From positions 1 to 64,000 of the IMG/VR virus record IMGVR_UViG_3300032223_001943: a DNA stretch of 64,000 bases. One strand, given 5' to 3'. Both the position numbers and the translations under genes were made by a program. Under the pieces are notes generated by a model that made no database searches, was not told the DNA's origin, and worked only from the letters and a program-made list of their open reading frames with translations. This DNA comes from a virus. Below, piece after piece: positions 50,406 to 58,516 of the stretch. The number at the start of each line of letters is the position of its first letter. Positions within the stretch are counted from its first letter, which is position 1.

Positions 50406-50899
50406 TTAACACCGCATTGTTTGATACCTTCATTGTGTGGTCGTTTTGTTTGAACAAAATTTTCTAATTCAGATAAATCCATATCGTCAACCGCAACCCA
50501 GTGTGTAACTTCTGGGTGATCTTCCAAATATTTATTAACCTCCAAAACACGAATTGTTTCAATATCGATAGTTGATTTTAATAAATGATATTTTTCTTCA
50601 TCAAAATCTTTTAAGTTGGGGGTATAATCAATGGGGGGTTTAATCCCACGAGTAATATACATTTCCTTCATCTGTTCCAAGGTACCAGGTAATTTCCAAT
50701 CCGAAGAAATTACAAGTTCACAACCAGTGGTTTCAATAATATTGTTTAGAATTTTAATAGCCTTAAAATCAAAATTATCCATTCTAATATCCAATGGTGT
50801 TAAAGGGTTTGAATCAAAACCCTTCTTCTTAAAACGACTCCCCCATTGATCGGATAAACAAATTACACCATCGTGATCCAAAAAAATTATTTTTTTCAT
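50378..50899 (-). CDS. HAD-fold phosphatase of the RNA-repair-associated type
   Basis: 173 aa from Met at 50899 (frame open to 50938). HAD motif I KKIIFLDHDGVICLSDQWGS (D-x-D), motif II ELVISSDWK, and motif III WVAVDDMDLSELE. The arrangement matches HAD domains found in composite RNA-repair proteins and stand-alone in phages. With the cREC gene at 37783 it could act on RNA ends; substrate not shown. Confidence 0.8.
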   Translation of the reverse strand: MKKIIFLDHDGVICLSDQWGSRFKKKGFDSNPLTPLDIRMDNFDFKAIKILNNIIETTGCELVISSDWKLPGTLEQMKEMYITRGIKPPIDYTPNLKDFDEEKYHLLKSTIDIETIRVLEVNKYLEDHPEVTHWVAVDDMDLSELENFVQTKRPHNEGIKQCGVKEKIIGFLS

Positions 50900-50928
50900 T
50901 TCTATTATTGTTTTTACGAAGATACGAA

Positions 50929-51117
50929 TTATTTGCAATCATTGTCAATTATCCTTGAGAAATATTGAGCAACTAAACCCATAATACCTGAAGAAAACCA
51001 GGCAATAGCTTCAGAAGTTAATCCGTCCAAGGCGATTGTTAAAAAACATGCGATAAATGAAACTACCGAGTTTAATGTAAAAATATAAGTTAAAATTAAA
51101 TTCAAAAAATTCTTCAT
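50929..51117 (-). CDS. Small membrane protein
   Basis: 62 aa with hydrophobic segments NLILTYIFTLNSVVSFIACF and IAWFSSGIMGLVAQYF. Third holin-like candidate in the 50-54 kb lysis neighbourhood. No family recognised. Confidence 0.55.
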   Translation of the reverse strand: MKNFLNLILTYIFTLNSVVSFIACFLTIALDGLTSEAIAWFSSGIMGLVAQYFSRIIDNDCK

Positions 51118-51145
51118 GTTAAATAATAAAAGTTAAAGGTAATGA

Positions 51146-51182
51146 AAAACCCAGGATAATAAAGATTAACCTGGGTTAAAAA
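51146..51182 (-). terminator. Terminator after dnaK
   Basis: AACCCAGG/CCTGGGTT 8-bp stem with a 14-nt loop; T run on the minus strand. Confidence 0.82.
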
Positions 51183-51198
51183 GTGAATTTATGACTTT

Positions 51199-53396
51199 TT
51201 ATTTCACTTCCTCGTAGTCAACATCTGAAAATTCATCACCTCCGGTCGTGTTTTCGGAATTCGTTTGTTCAGACAATACTTGTGTGATTTCATTGAATTT
51301 ACCATTAAGGTTATCAATCTTATTCTGGATGTTTGTAACATCTTTATTATTGTACGAATCCTTTAATTCCGTAATTAACGTGTTAAGGTCAGTTTTTTGT
51401 TCTTCGGTTAATTTATCTTCAATATCTTTTACCGATTTTTCAGATTGGAATATCACACCATCCGCTTTATTTAACAACTCAACTTCTTCACGTAGTTTAT
51501 TATCCGCGTCAGCATTCGCTTCAGCTTCCGCCTTCATTCGTTCAATTTCTTCTTTTGATAACCCAGACGAAGCTGTAATAACGATTTTTTGTTCTTTACC
51601 TGTAGCTTGATCTGTTGCACTAACATTGATAATTCCATTTGCATCCACATCAAAATTTACGGCTATTTGCGGTACCCCTCGTTGTGCTGGTAAGATACCA
51701 TTCAATTGGAATTTACCAATAGTTTTATTATCTGCCGCCATTGGTCGTTCACCTTGTAGTACGTGAATATCCACCGCGGATTGGTTATCTGACGCCGTTG
51801 AGAATATTTGTGATTTTTTGGTCGGAATTGTTGTGTTAGCATCAATTAATTTCGTAAATACACCGCCCATTGTTTCAATACCCAATGATAATGGGATAAC
51901 ATCTAATAATAACACATCTTTAACATCCCCAGCTAGTACACCACCTTGGATTGCAGCACCTAACGCTACTACTTCATCCGGATTAACCCCTTTTGATGGT
52001 TCTTTACCGAAGAATTTTTTAACCGCATCCTGGATTGCAGGAATTCTTGTTGAACCACCAACTAAAATCACTTCATCAATATCGCTAGTTTTTAATCCGG
52101 CGTTATCTAATGCCGTTTGACAAGGTTTAATTGTTCTGTTAATTAATGATTCACACAATTGTTCAAACTTCGCTCTAGATAAAGATAATACCAAGTGTTT
52201 TGGTACACCATCAACTGGCATTAAATAAGGTAAATTAACTTCCGTTGTTAATGAAGATGATAACTCAACTTTAGCTTTTTCTGCGGCTTCTTTTAATCGT
52301 TGTAACGCCATTGGATCTTGACTAACATCAATACCATTTTCATCCTTAAATGATTCAACCAAATAATCAATAATAACCTGGTCGAAGTCATCCCCTCCAA
52401 GGTGGGTATCCCCATCTGTCGATAATACTTCAAAAACACCATCCCCTAATTCAAGGATTGAAACATCATGTGTTCCCATATGTTATCGTTAAGCTCTTTA
52501 TCTTAACTTCTTATATTTTCATATAAGTTCAGACTATATCTTCACTTTTACAAGTGATCGGTGTTCGTGGTTATTTCATCTTGTTTAAGACTACTTTAAC
52601 TAGTCGTTGAACGTTCATCTTATCACTAAGACGCTTCGCTGCGGATTGCCCAATGTTAATCTATTTTACCATACCCAAATCATTATATTTGGCCACAAAA
52701 TGTATCACTACTTTTGCTTGGTTGATCAACCTCTAAGGGGTTCCCCGTCAATTAACCGATTTTTAATTATTTCTTTTGTTAGTTTAAACAAAAGGCGGAG
52801 GCAGATAACAGTTTACCACCGCAGTCAAAAACGACAATTTTTGCGTCTTTTGATTTTTTATCTAAACCATACGCTAACGCTGCAGCTGTAGGTTCTGAAA
52901 TTATACGTCTAACATTAAACCCCGCAATTTCCCCTGCTTCTTTTGTTGCTTGACGTTGTGCGTCATTAAAATATGCTGGTACTGTAATAACCGCTTCAGT
53001 GATTGTTGTCCCCAAATAATCTTCAGCCGTTTTTTTCATCTTTTGAAGAATTGTCGCTGAAATTTCTTGTGGTGAATATTCTTTACCATCAATTGACACT
53101 CTAGGTGAATTTCCACCCCCTCTAACTACCGAATAAGGTACGCGTTCAATTTCACTTTTTGATTCGTCAAAAGTTGTTCCCATAAAACGTTTAATTGAGT
53201 AAATCGTTTTTGTTGGGTTAGTGATTGCTTGTCTTTTCGCCGGATCACCAACTTTACGTTCATCATTTACAAACGCTACCACTGAAGGTGTCGTCCTTTT
53301 CCCCTCACTATTTGGAATGATAACAACATCATTACCTTCCATAACAGCACAAGCGGAGTTTGAAGTTCCTAAATCTATACCTAAGATTTTTCCCAT
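51199..53396 (-). CDS. dnaK: Hsp70 chaperone DnaK, interrupted by a group I intron
   Basis: Exon 1 is 53396-52815 (194 codons), exon 2 is 52476-51199 (425 codons plus stop), giving 619 aa, full length. ATPase domain: [20 protein letters not shown] (phosphate 1), [18 protein letters not shown] (phosphate 2, across the splice), [13 protein letters not shown] (adenosine). Substrate domain: [20 protein letters not shown] then [11 protein letters not shown]; lid and acidic tail ending DVDYEEVK. The usual DLGGGTFDVS is DCGGGTHDVS here: Leu to Cys and Phe to His, both close to the intron. No DnaJ or GrpE in the window, so it may use host co-chaperones. Confidence 0.95.
52477..52814 (-). mobile_element. 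Group I intron in dnaK (338 nt, no ORF)
   Basis: Exon 1 ends TGCGGTGGT; intron begins AAACTG. P1: exon GCGGTGGT pairs with intron GCCTCCGC (52796-52803) with a U-G wobble at the splice site. The core contains TTCAACGACTAG and GAAGATATAGTCTGAAC, matching TCAACGACTA and GAGATATAGTCTG of the T4 td intron (group IA2). The intron ends with G (CATATG/GGAACA). Removing it restores the DnaK frame exactly. No endonuclease is encoded. Confidence 0.93.
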
Positions 53397-53471
53397 ACTT
53401 AATTTATTATTTATTTGTTTATTTTTTTGTTTGGTAAAAACATAATCAAAATCATACCAATAATCAAATTA

Positions 53472-53506
53472 GGACAAATTGTCAGGAAAAATATATACTT
53501 GTCAGG
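53472..53506 (-). promoter_or_regulatory. Operator-like repeats upstream of dnaK
   Basis: GGACAAATTGTCAGG (53472-53486, near-palindrome GACAA-A-TTGTC) followed by a half site TTGTCAGG (53499-53506), 76-110 nt before the dnaK ATG. Related to 24852-24867 at hsp20/clp. Confidence 0.4.
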
Positions 53507-53530
53507 TTTTTTTTATTAAAAAAATATTAT

Positions 53531-53538
53531 TATATTTG
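53531..53538 (+). promoter_or_regulatory. TATATTTG promoter box, 4 nt before ATG
   Basis: TATATTTG-CTAC-ATG for the 53-aa gene. Confidence 0.62.
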
Positions 53539-53542
53539 CTAC

Positions 53543-53704
53543 ATGGCAAAAAAGAAAATAGAAAATGAAGAAATTCCCCAACAATACGAAAAAGTGATGG
53601 AATATGATGATTGTACTATCATCTGGAAATATGATAAAAGAAAAAGTCATTTCAACCCCTACGAAGTTGAAATGAAATATAAGAAAACGAAATCAAAAGA
53701 TTAA
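53543..53704 (+). CDS. Small charged hypothetical protein (53 aa)
   Basis: MAKKKIENEEIPQQYEKVME, then YDDCTIIWKYDKRKSHFNPY and a Lys-rich end. Promoter box 4 nt upstream. Its stop overlaps that of the convergent holin gene by 3 nt. No family. Confidence 0.65.
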   Translation: MAKKKIENEEIPQQYEKVMEYDDCTIIWKYDKRKSHFNPYEVEMKYKKTKSKD

Positions 53705-54141
53705 TCGTCGTTTTTGATATCTTTTTTGATTTGTTTGAATTTTCGAATCATTTCCGCAAAAACAATCCAAATACTTCTATTACCCAACTTAACGGATGTT
53801 TCATCCATTGACTTCACTTCAATGTATATGAATGATACCGCCATCGCTTTAGTTAAGATAAATTCAATATTCATGATTTTAGTACCGTTCAATATGAACT
53901 TATCAATGAAAAACATACCAATAGTCGCACCTAGATAAAAGAATAATTTAACAACAACGTTAAACAATTTCGTTGATTTCAATCCCTTAATTCCCTCCAT
54001 CCTAATAACACGATAAATACCGAATACGGTATCCAATAAAGTAAAAAATAATAAAGTGTAAATAATTCCTGAAATGGGAGCCAAAAACGTCCCTATTATT
54101 CCAAACATTTGGAATATATGTTTTGAGATAATACTCTTCAT
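53701..54141 (-). CDS. Phage holin (Bacteroidota holin family 4-like)
   Basis: 146 aa with three to four membrane segments (MFGIIGTFLAPISGIIYTLL, FNVVVKLFFYLGATIGMFFI, EFILTKAMAVSFIYIEVKSM) and a charged C-terminus (KFKQIKKDIKNDD). The layout F-F-x-L-L-D-T-V-F-G-I resembles the Phage_holin_4 family. Divergent from the endolysin gene, the expected partner. Confidence 0.75.
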   Translation of the reverse strand: MKSIISKHIFQMFGIIGTFLAPISGIIYTLLFFTLLDTVFGIYRVIRMEGIKGLKSTKLFNVVVKLFFYLGATIGMFFIDKFILNGTKIMNIEFILTKAMAVSFIYIEVKSMDETSVKLGNRSIWIVFAEMIRKFKQIKKDIKNDD

Positions 54142-54175
54142 ATGAAGGTTTTATTAAAAGTAAAGTTTTATTGAC

Positions 54176-54183
54176 AATAAATA
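54176..54183 (-). promoter_or_regulatory. Late-type motif TATTTATT before the holin gene
   Basis: GAATATTTATTGTC in the sense direction, 34 nt before the ATG. Confidence 0.4.
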
Positions 54184-54286
54184 TTCATCATTTTATAAAA
54201 AATTCATTCAATAATCATTATTCTTTTTTATCCTCGATTTTTAATATCAAAACAATTAAAAAAACTTTTATTATTCTTTTTGAGAA

Positions 54287-54294
54287 TATTTATC
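54287..54294 (+). promoter_or_regulatory. Late-type motif TATTTATC before the endolysin gene
   Basis: GAATATTTATCTTA, 14 nt before the ATG at 54309. Confidence 0.42.
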
Positions 54295-54308
54295 TTAAAA
54301 GAAATCTT

Positions 54309-55121
54309 ATGTTAAAAATCGGTTCAACTGGTGAAGATGTTAAAAAACTTCAAACCAAATTGGGTCTAACTCCAGATGGAGTATTTGGACCAGCAACAGA
54401 ACGTAAAGTTAAAGAATGGCAACGTAGTAATGGTTTAACTGACGATGGTATTGTCGGACAACAAACCTGGGAAAAATTAAAGTTGGGTATGATGATTAAA
54501 GAAGATGTGAAATCAACATCAAAATTCAAAATCGATAAACTTAGGGGGATAATACCTGAAGAAGTTATTAACCAAATTGAATCTGTTTGTGATAAATTTA
54601 ATATTAACACACCGATCCGTTTAGCACACTTCTTAGCACAATGTGCCCATGAAAGTGGGAATTTCCGAGCAACTGTTGAAAATCTAAATTATTCGTCGGA
54701 TTCATTAAAAAAAGTATTTCCAAAATACTTCCCAAACAACCTATCCGAATCATATGCTAAAAACCCAGAAAAAATCGCTTCAAGGGTATATGGGAATAGA
54801 ATGGGTAATGGGGATGAACTATCTGGTGAAGGATGGAAATTCCGTGGTCGTGGTTATCTACAAACTACCGGTAAAGAAAATTATCGATTATTGGGTCAAT
54901 TTCTAAAAGAAGATTTAATTTCAAACCCCGATCTTGTATCAACCAAATATTCATTGGCTTCCGCGGCGTTTTTCTTTAATTCTAACGGACTTTGGAGTAT
55001 TTGTGATAAAGGAATATCGGAAGATGTTGTTAAAGCTCTTACGAAGAGAATAAATGGGGGATTTCATGGTCTTGAAGATCGGATAAACCAATTCGTTAAA
55101 TTCTATAATATTCTGAAATAG
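54309..55121 (+). CDS. Endolysin: peptidoglycan-binding plus GH19 chitinase-like lysozyme
   Basis: 270 aa from the ATG at 54309, which begins the binding domain; the open frame to 54171 adds 46 unlikely residues. Residues 1-60: MLKIGSTGEDVKKLQTKLGL and DGVFGPATERKVKEWQRSNG (PG_binding_1). Residues about 75-270: HFLAQCAHESGNFRATVENL (catalytic Glu), SRVYGNRMGNGDELSGEGWK, FRGRGYLQTTGKENY, as in GH19-type phage endolysins. It degrades murein at lysis; divergent from the holin. Confidence 0.92.
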   Translation: MLKIGSTGEDVKKLQTKLGLTPDGVFGPATERKVKEWQRSNGLTDDGIVGQQTWEKLKLGMMIKEDVKSTSKFKIDKLRGIIPEEVINQIESVCDKFNINTPIRLAHFLAQCAHESGNFRATVENLNYSSDSLKKVFPKYFPNNLSESYAKNPEKIASRVYGNRMGNGDELSGEGWKFRGRGYLQTTGKENYRLLGQFLKEDLISNPDLVSTKYSLASAAFFFNSNGLWSICDKGISEDVVKALTKRINGGFHGLEDRINQFVKFYNILK

Positions 55122-55128
55122 AAATGAT

Positions 55129-55159
55129 AACCCCCACCTTTTGGAATGGGGGTTTTTTA
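55129..55159. terminator. Bidirectional terminator after endolysin
   Basis: AACCCCCA/TGGGGGTT stem followed by TTTTTT. Confidence 0.85.
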
Positions 55160-55552
55160 TTTGTCATATCTAAAAGAATTTCCGGCGGTAGTGTTACCTA
55201 ATTCGGGATAATATTCATGTAACCATTTTGATAATAATTCTTGAATATCATCGTACATCATTCCTTTTATCGTTGCGAAGTATTGCCAAATCTTATCATG
55301 TGAAAAAAATGTATATGGACTTTTTAGATCGGTGGTGAAAAAAATAACATTATCAAAAGAATCCTTATAAATCAACATCTTTTCATCGTTAACTATTGAA
55401 CTAATTCCAATATAATCATCCATGAATCTAATTGGGTCTTCACCCTCAAAACATTCTTTAATCAATGATTGAGTTCCAACAAGTTGAATGGCGGACTTAA
55501 TATCATTGAATTTAATGAAGTATTTTAACCTAGATTTCAATAGTGGTTTCAT
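55157..55552 (-). CDS. Hypothetical protein, divergent paralogous family member 5
   Basis: 131 aa. It keeps the family layout: a K-Y-x-I/F-K start, A-I-Q-L-V-G...I-K-E-C-F, P-I-R-F-M-D-D-Y, a beta-rich middle, then DKIWQYFATIKGMMYDDIQE and LLSKWLHEYYP. Much more divergent than members 1-4, so membership is inferred. Follows the phosphoesterase by 1 nt. Confidence 0.62.
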   Translation of the reverse strand: MKPLLKSRLKYFIKFNDIKSAIQLVGTQSLIKECFEGEDPIRFMDDYIGISSIVNDEKMLIYKDSFDNVIFFTTDLKSPYTFFSHDKIWQYFATIKGMMYDDIQELLSKWLHEYYPELGNTTAGNSFRYDK

Positions 55553-55553
55553 G

Positions 55554-56264
55554 TTACATAAAAACTATTTCATTGGTAATAGGATTCCAATCAACATTCC
55601 AAGGTGATTGTGTGTAAATGTATCGTTCGTTCAATACTGAAGTGTTGAAGTAGTGTGTATGGCCGTCGAAATAATGACCATATCCAGTATGGATGTGGCC
55701 GCAAATGTGAATTTTAGGTTTAATTTCCTTGATTCGTTCCGCCAATAATTCACACCCCAAGTGTTGTCCTCGTTTACCTTCAACATCATCCAAGAACCCA
55801 TAAGCCGGACCATGTGTGATTAAGATATCCGTATTTTCTGGAATCATATTCCATTTGGATTGTAACCCAGGTCCATTTTTGGGTAAGTTAAACGCCCAAT
55901 TATAAAATTCTGGTTGCCATGGTGTACCATAGATACGAATATTTTCTTCTGGTTTATCACCATTCGGACCATCAAGGTATAAAACCAATTCTTCATCTTC
56001 CAAATAATCAACAGTTTTATAACCGGTTAATAAACCTCTACATTGATCTGGTTTTGTTTGGAATCCCCAATCATGATTCCCTGCGATAAATACTTTTGTG
56101 TCGTAGTTATCGATTTTATCGAACCAAGTTAAGAAATCTTCAATTTCTGGTTTATACCCCATCGAGGATATATCACCAGCATGAATTAATATGTCACCAC
56201 CAGGTAAATCACCAGTTAATGATTTGTGTTTATTGTGTGTGTCGGAAATAAAAGTTAGTTTCAT
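55554..56264 (-). CDS. Calcineurin-like metallophosphoesterase
   Basis: 236 aa. MKLTFISDTHNKH (D-x-H), ILIHAGDISS (GD), VFIAGNHDW (GNHD), DILITHGPAYG and KIHICGHIHTGYG (GH-x-H) provide all metal ligands. Resembles the eukaryotic-type MPPED/239FB-like esterases seen in phages. Could act on cyclic nucleotides or phosphodiesters; substrate unknown. Confidence 0.88.
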   Translation of the reverse strand: MKLTFISDTHNKHKSLTGDLPGGDILIHAGDISSMGYKPEIEDFLTWFDKIDNYDTKVFIAGNHDWGFQTKPDQCRGLLTGYKTVDYLEDEELVLYLDGPNGDKPEENIRIYGTPWQPEFYNWAFNLPKNGPGLQSKWNMIPENTDILITHGPAYGFLDDVEGKRGQHLGCELLAERIKEIKPKIHICGHIHTGYGHYFDGHTHYFNTSVLNERYIYTQSPWNVDWNPITNEIVFM

Positions 56265-56277
56265 TTTGTTTAATTTT

Positions 56278-56781
56278 TTATAAAGATAACAATTTTTGTT
56301 GATTAATTGGGAAAATCATTTCTTTATCTTCCAAAAATAGCAAATCATTTTGGGTTAAAGATTTTTTTCCATGTTTCAATATTTTATCCAGGATATCGTC
56401 TTTTGTCATGTAGTTGTTTCTATATTGGAAAAATGTAAATTCCATATCCGATTTTGCGAATCCAAATATATTACAGTCAAACATATCGTAAAGTACGGAT
56501 TCGGTTATTTCTTCAATAGTTGTGTAACCTTCAAAACCTTCATGTAGTTTATCGTCAATTCCCTTGAATTGTTTAATTTCCGATTCGGTCATGATTAGTA
56601 CTGCGTACATTCGATCACCCTCCTCCCAGTCACAAACGTTGCCGTCATATAAAAAGAAATTATTATTATAATCATCAATGATATCATCGGCAATTTCATT
56701 CTCGTGTTGGGTCAACCTGGTTAATCCTAGTTCAGTATCTTCAGTTGAATAAGTTGATATTACTTTATAAATTTTTTTCAT
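56278..56781 (-). CDS. Hypothetical acidic protein
   Basis: 167 aa. KIYKVISTYSTEDTELGLTR at the start, GNVCDWEEGDRMYAVLIMTE, ending LLFLEDKEMIFPINQQKLLS. No family recognised. Part of a tight run 57687-56278 with start/stop overlaps. Confidence 0.6.
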   Translation of the reverse strand: MKKIYKVISTYSTEDTELGLTRLTQHENEIADDIIDDYNNNFFLYDGNVCDWEEGDRMYAVLIMTESEIKQFKGIDDKLHEGFEGYTTIEEITESVLYDMFDCNIFGFAKSDMEFTFFQYRNNYMTKDDILDKILKHGKKSLTQNDLLFLEDKEMIFPINQQKLLSL

Positions 56782-56921
56782 TTTTCAGTTAGTTCGCGAT
56801 TATCTATTTTTTGAAATATGGATTCGTTGAAGTTATCATTTTCAAACCAAAATTCGAATCCATCAAAAAAATAAATTTTCCAATTTTCTTTTAAGCACCA
56901 ATAATATCCAACAGCACGCAT
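56778..56921 (-). CDS. Small hypothetical protein (47 aa)
   Basis: MRAVGYYWCLKENWKIYFFD, then GFEFWFENDNFNESIFQKID. Aromatic-rich. The stop codon overlaps the next ATG (ATGA), which supports it. Confidence 0.6.
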   Translation of the reverse strand: MRAVGYYWCLKENWKIYFFDGFEFWFENDNFNESIFQKIDNRELTEK

Positions 56922-57097
56922 TATATTAATTTTTTGAAATCTTCAAGGTTGAAACTATTTTCTTTTTTTCCAAGGTTATAGGTTGTATATGATTTATCTT
57001 CATTTTGAATTTTGATCATAAGATATCCCAATTCAGAAACATAAATGTTTTCCAGTTCACCAATTCCTTTTTGTGTTTTAACTTTTAATCCCACCAT
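56921..57097 (-). CDS. Small hypothetical protein (58 aa)
   Basis: MVGLKVKTQKGIGELENIYV, then SELGYLMIKIQNEDKSYTTY: a small SH3-like beta-barrel pattern. Overlaps the upstream gene by 13 nt and shares a base with the next ATG. Confidence 0.6.
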   Translation of the reverse strand: MVGLKVKTQKGIGELENIYVSELGYLMIKIQNEDKSYTTYNLGKKENSFNLEDFKKLI

Positions 57098-57687
57098 TTT
57101 TCGATATTATTCTCCATTATCTTGAAAAGTAATTTACGACATCTAGCTTGATTTTCGTAGGAAATTTCCATCGCAATAATTTGTTTATCTTTTTCTTCAA
57201 TGGATCTATTGAATCGATTAACTTCACCAGACATTACTCGTTTATATTGAATAGGATATTTTTTGAAGTATTCATCAAAATTTTCAGATATTAATTCAAC
57301 ATCCATTATTTTTGAATCTTTATATTTCGTTGGAATATCGTCTTCATCCGTGACATCTAACCAATTGATTTTAGATTCGTGATAATCCATATATTCCATA
57401 TCATAATAATCATCCTGACAACGTTGAATTAGTTCACAACATAACTTCATTATTTCAGCATCACGCTTCGCTCTTGTGTGTCTATCTTTACCTCCGATAT
57501 AATCCGCTTGTTTCTTTAACTTGAATTTAATTATTTCATAAATGAAATTATGATCCCAATCACGATCCTTCCATATAACTGGAACCCATTTAACTAAATT
57601 TTTAATACCTTCCCTTAAATTATATGGTAACTCCTTGAAGAACCCCTCGATTTTCCAATATAATTCTTGTATTTTTAGATTTTTCAT
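57085..57687 (-). CDS. Conserved phage hypothetical protein (IWKDRDWDHNF family)
   Basis: 200 aa. LREGIKNLVKWVPVIWKDRD followed by WDHNFIYEIIKFKLKKQADY is a pattern I recall from many phages of diverse hosts; the function is unknown. Helical, with paired CC near residue 83. First gene of the 57687-56278 run. Confidence 0.68.
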   Translation of the reverse strand: MKNLKIQELYWKIEGFFKELPYNLREGIKNLVKWVPVIWKDRDWDHNFIYEIIKFKLKKQADYIGGKDRHTRAKRDAEIMKLCCELIQRCQDDYYDMEYMDYHESKINWLDVTDEDDIPTKYKDSKIMDVELISENFDEYFKKYPIQYKRVMSGEVNRFNRSIEEKDKQIIAMEISYENQARCRKLLFKIMENNIEKWWD

Positions 57688-57810
57688 AAAAAAATTATTT
57701 TTTTTTGGTTTTAACTATTGACTTTGAAAAATTTGCATTTAAATATATATTATATATTAACTAGTTAATAATAAATAACCCATTTAAATATAATAAATTA
57801 ATCTAAATTA

Positions 57811-58026
57811 TTAAATAATTTCTTTTAATTTATTTAATCTAATATTTTTTAATTTATTAAAATTATTAGTTAATTTAATTAGTATTATATTACTAATAAA
57901 GGCCCCCCATTTGCCCAAAAAGTTCTGAAACAACTTTTCTGACGTTTCTAGTTGTGAAAAAGTGGTGGAAGACTCCATAACTTTAACCACCCATTTATAT
58001 TCAATATCAATTTGTAAAAATTCCAT
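57811..58026 (-). CDS. Small hypothetical protein
   Basis: 71 aa. The first 40 residues (MEFLQIDIEYKWVVKVMESS) look coding; the rest runs into Asn/Lys/Ile/Leu-rich low-complexity sequence. A TATCTTTG box lies 14 nt upstream. An AT-rich spacer (57688-57810) without a recognisable feature separates it from the next gene. Confidence 0.5.
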   Translation of the reverse strand: MEFLQIDIEYKWVVKVMESSTTFSQLETSEKLFQNFLGKWGAFISNIILIKLTNNFNKLKNIRLNKLKEII

Positions 58027-58040
58027 ATTATTTTTTTCTT

Positions 58041-58048
58041 CAAAGATA
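58041..58048 (-). promoter_or_regulatory. TATCTTTG promoter box for the 57811-58026 gene
   Basis: Fits TAnnTTTG on the minus strand. Confidence 0.45.
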
Positions 58049-58134
58049 ATACATTTTCAATCATTATTCAAACAATTTATTTATTTATCAATTAAAATTT
58101 TTTGTCTATTTTTTAGTTGTAATGTTATTATTCA

Positions 58135-58404
58135 ATGAAGGAAGCAATCCAGTTACTTATTAATCGAATGAAAAAAGATGAATTAGTTTTATTGTTTGGT
58201 GAAAATAGTAAAGTTGAGGTTAACTACGTGAAATATTTAACAAATAAAAAAATTCATCATATCGATTGTAAATTATATGTTGGTTCCTTCAACGAAGAAG
58301 AATTTTTATTCTTATATCCTGAAGCTATGAATTCAATAATATATGAAGTTTGGAATTTCATCGGTAACTACGAACCTCTATCCATTACATTATCCTATGA
58401 ATAA
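58135..58404 (+). CDS. Small hypothetical protein
   Basis: 89 aa. MKEAIQLLINRMKKDELVLL then FGENSKVEVNYVKYLTNKKI. The L-F-G-E word recalls the paralogous family, but the rest does not align well. Plus-strand neighbour of the FKBP gene. Confidence 0.55.
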   Translation: MKEAIQLLINRMKKDELVLLFGENSKVEVNYVKYLTNKKIHHIDCKLYVGSFNEEEFLFLYPEAMNSIIYEVWNFIGNYEPLSITLSYE

Positions 58405-58516
58405 GGTTATTTTCCTTGGATTTAACGAACTTTTAGACCAATATTCGATTCAACCCCTTGACAAACCAAAAAAAACCAATTAAACTTAACTTATAAAACT
58501 TAATTAAACATTTATT

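Noticed and set aside
52607-52891. 94-aa plus-strand frame across the dnaK intron and exon 1
   Set aside because: Antisense to the group I intron core and DnaK exon; no promoter or family.
51199-53396. dnaK pseudogene split by a frameshift
   Set aside because: The interruption has P1 pairing, group I core words and a terminal G, and removal restores the frame exactly.
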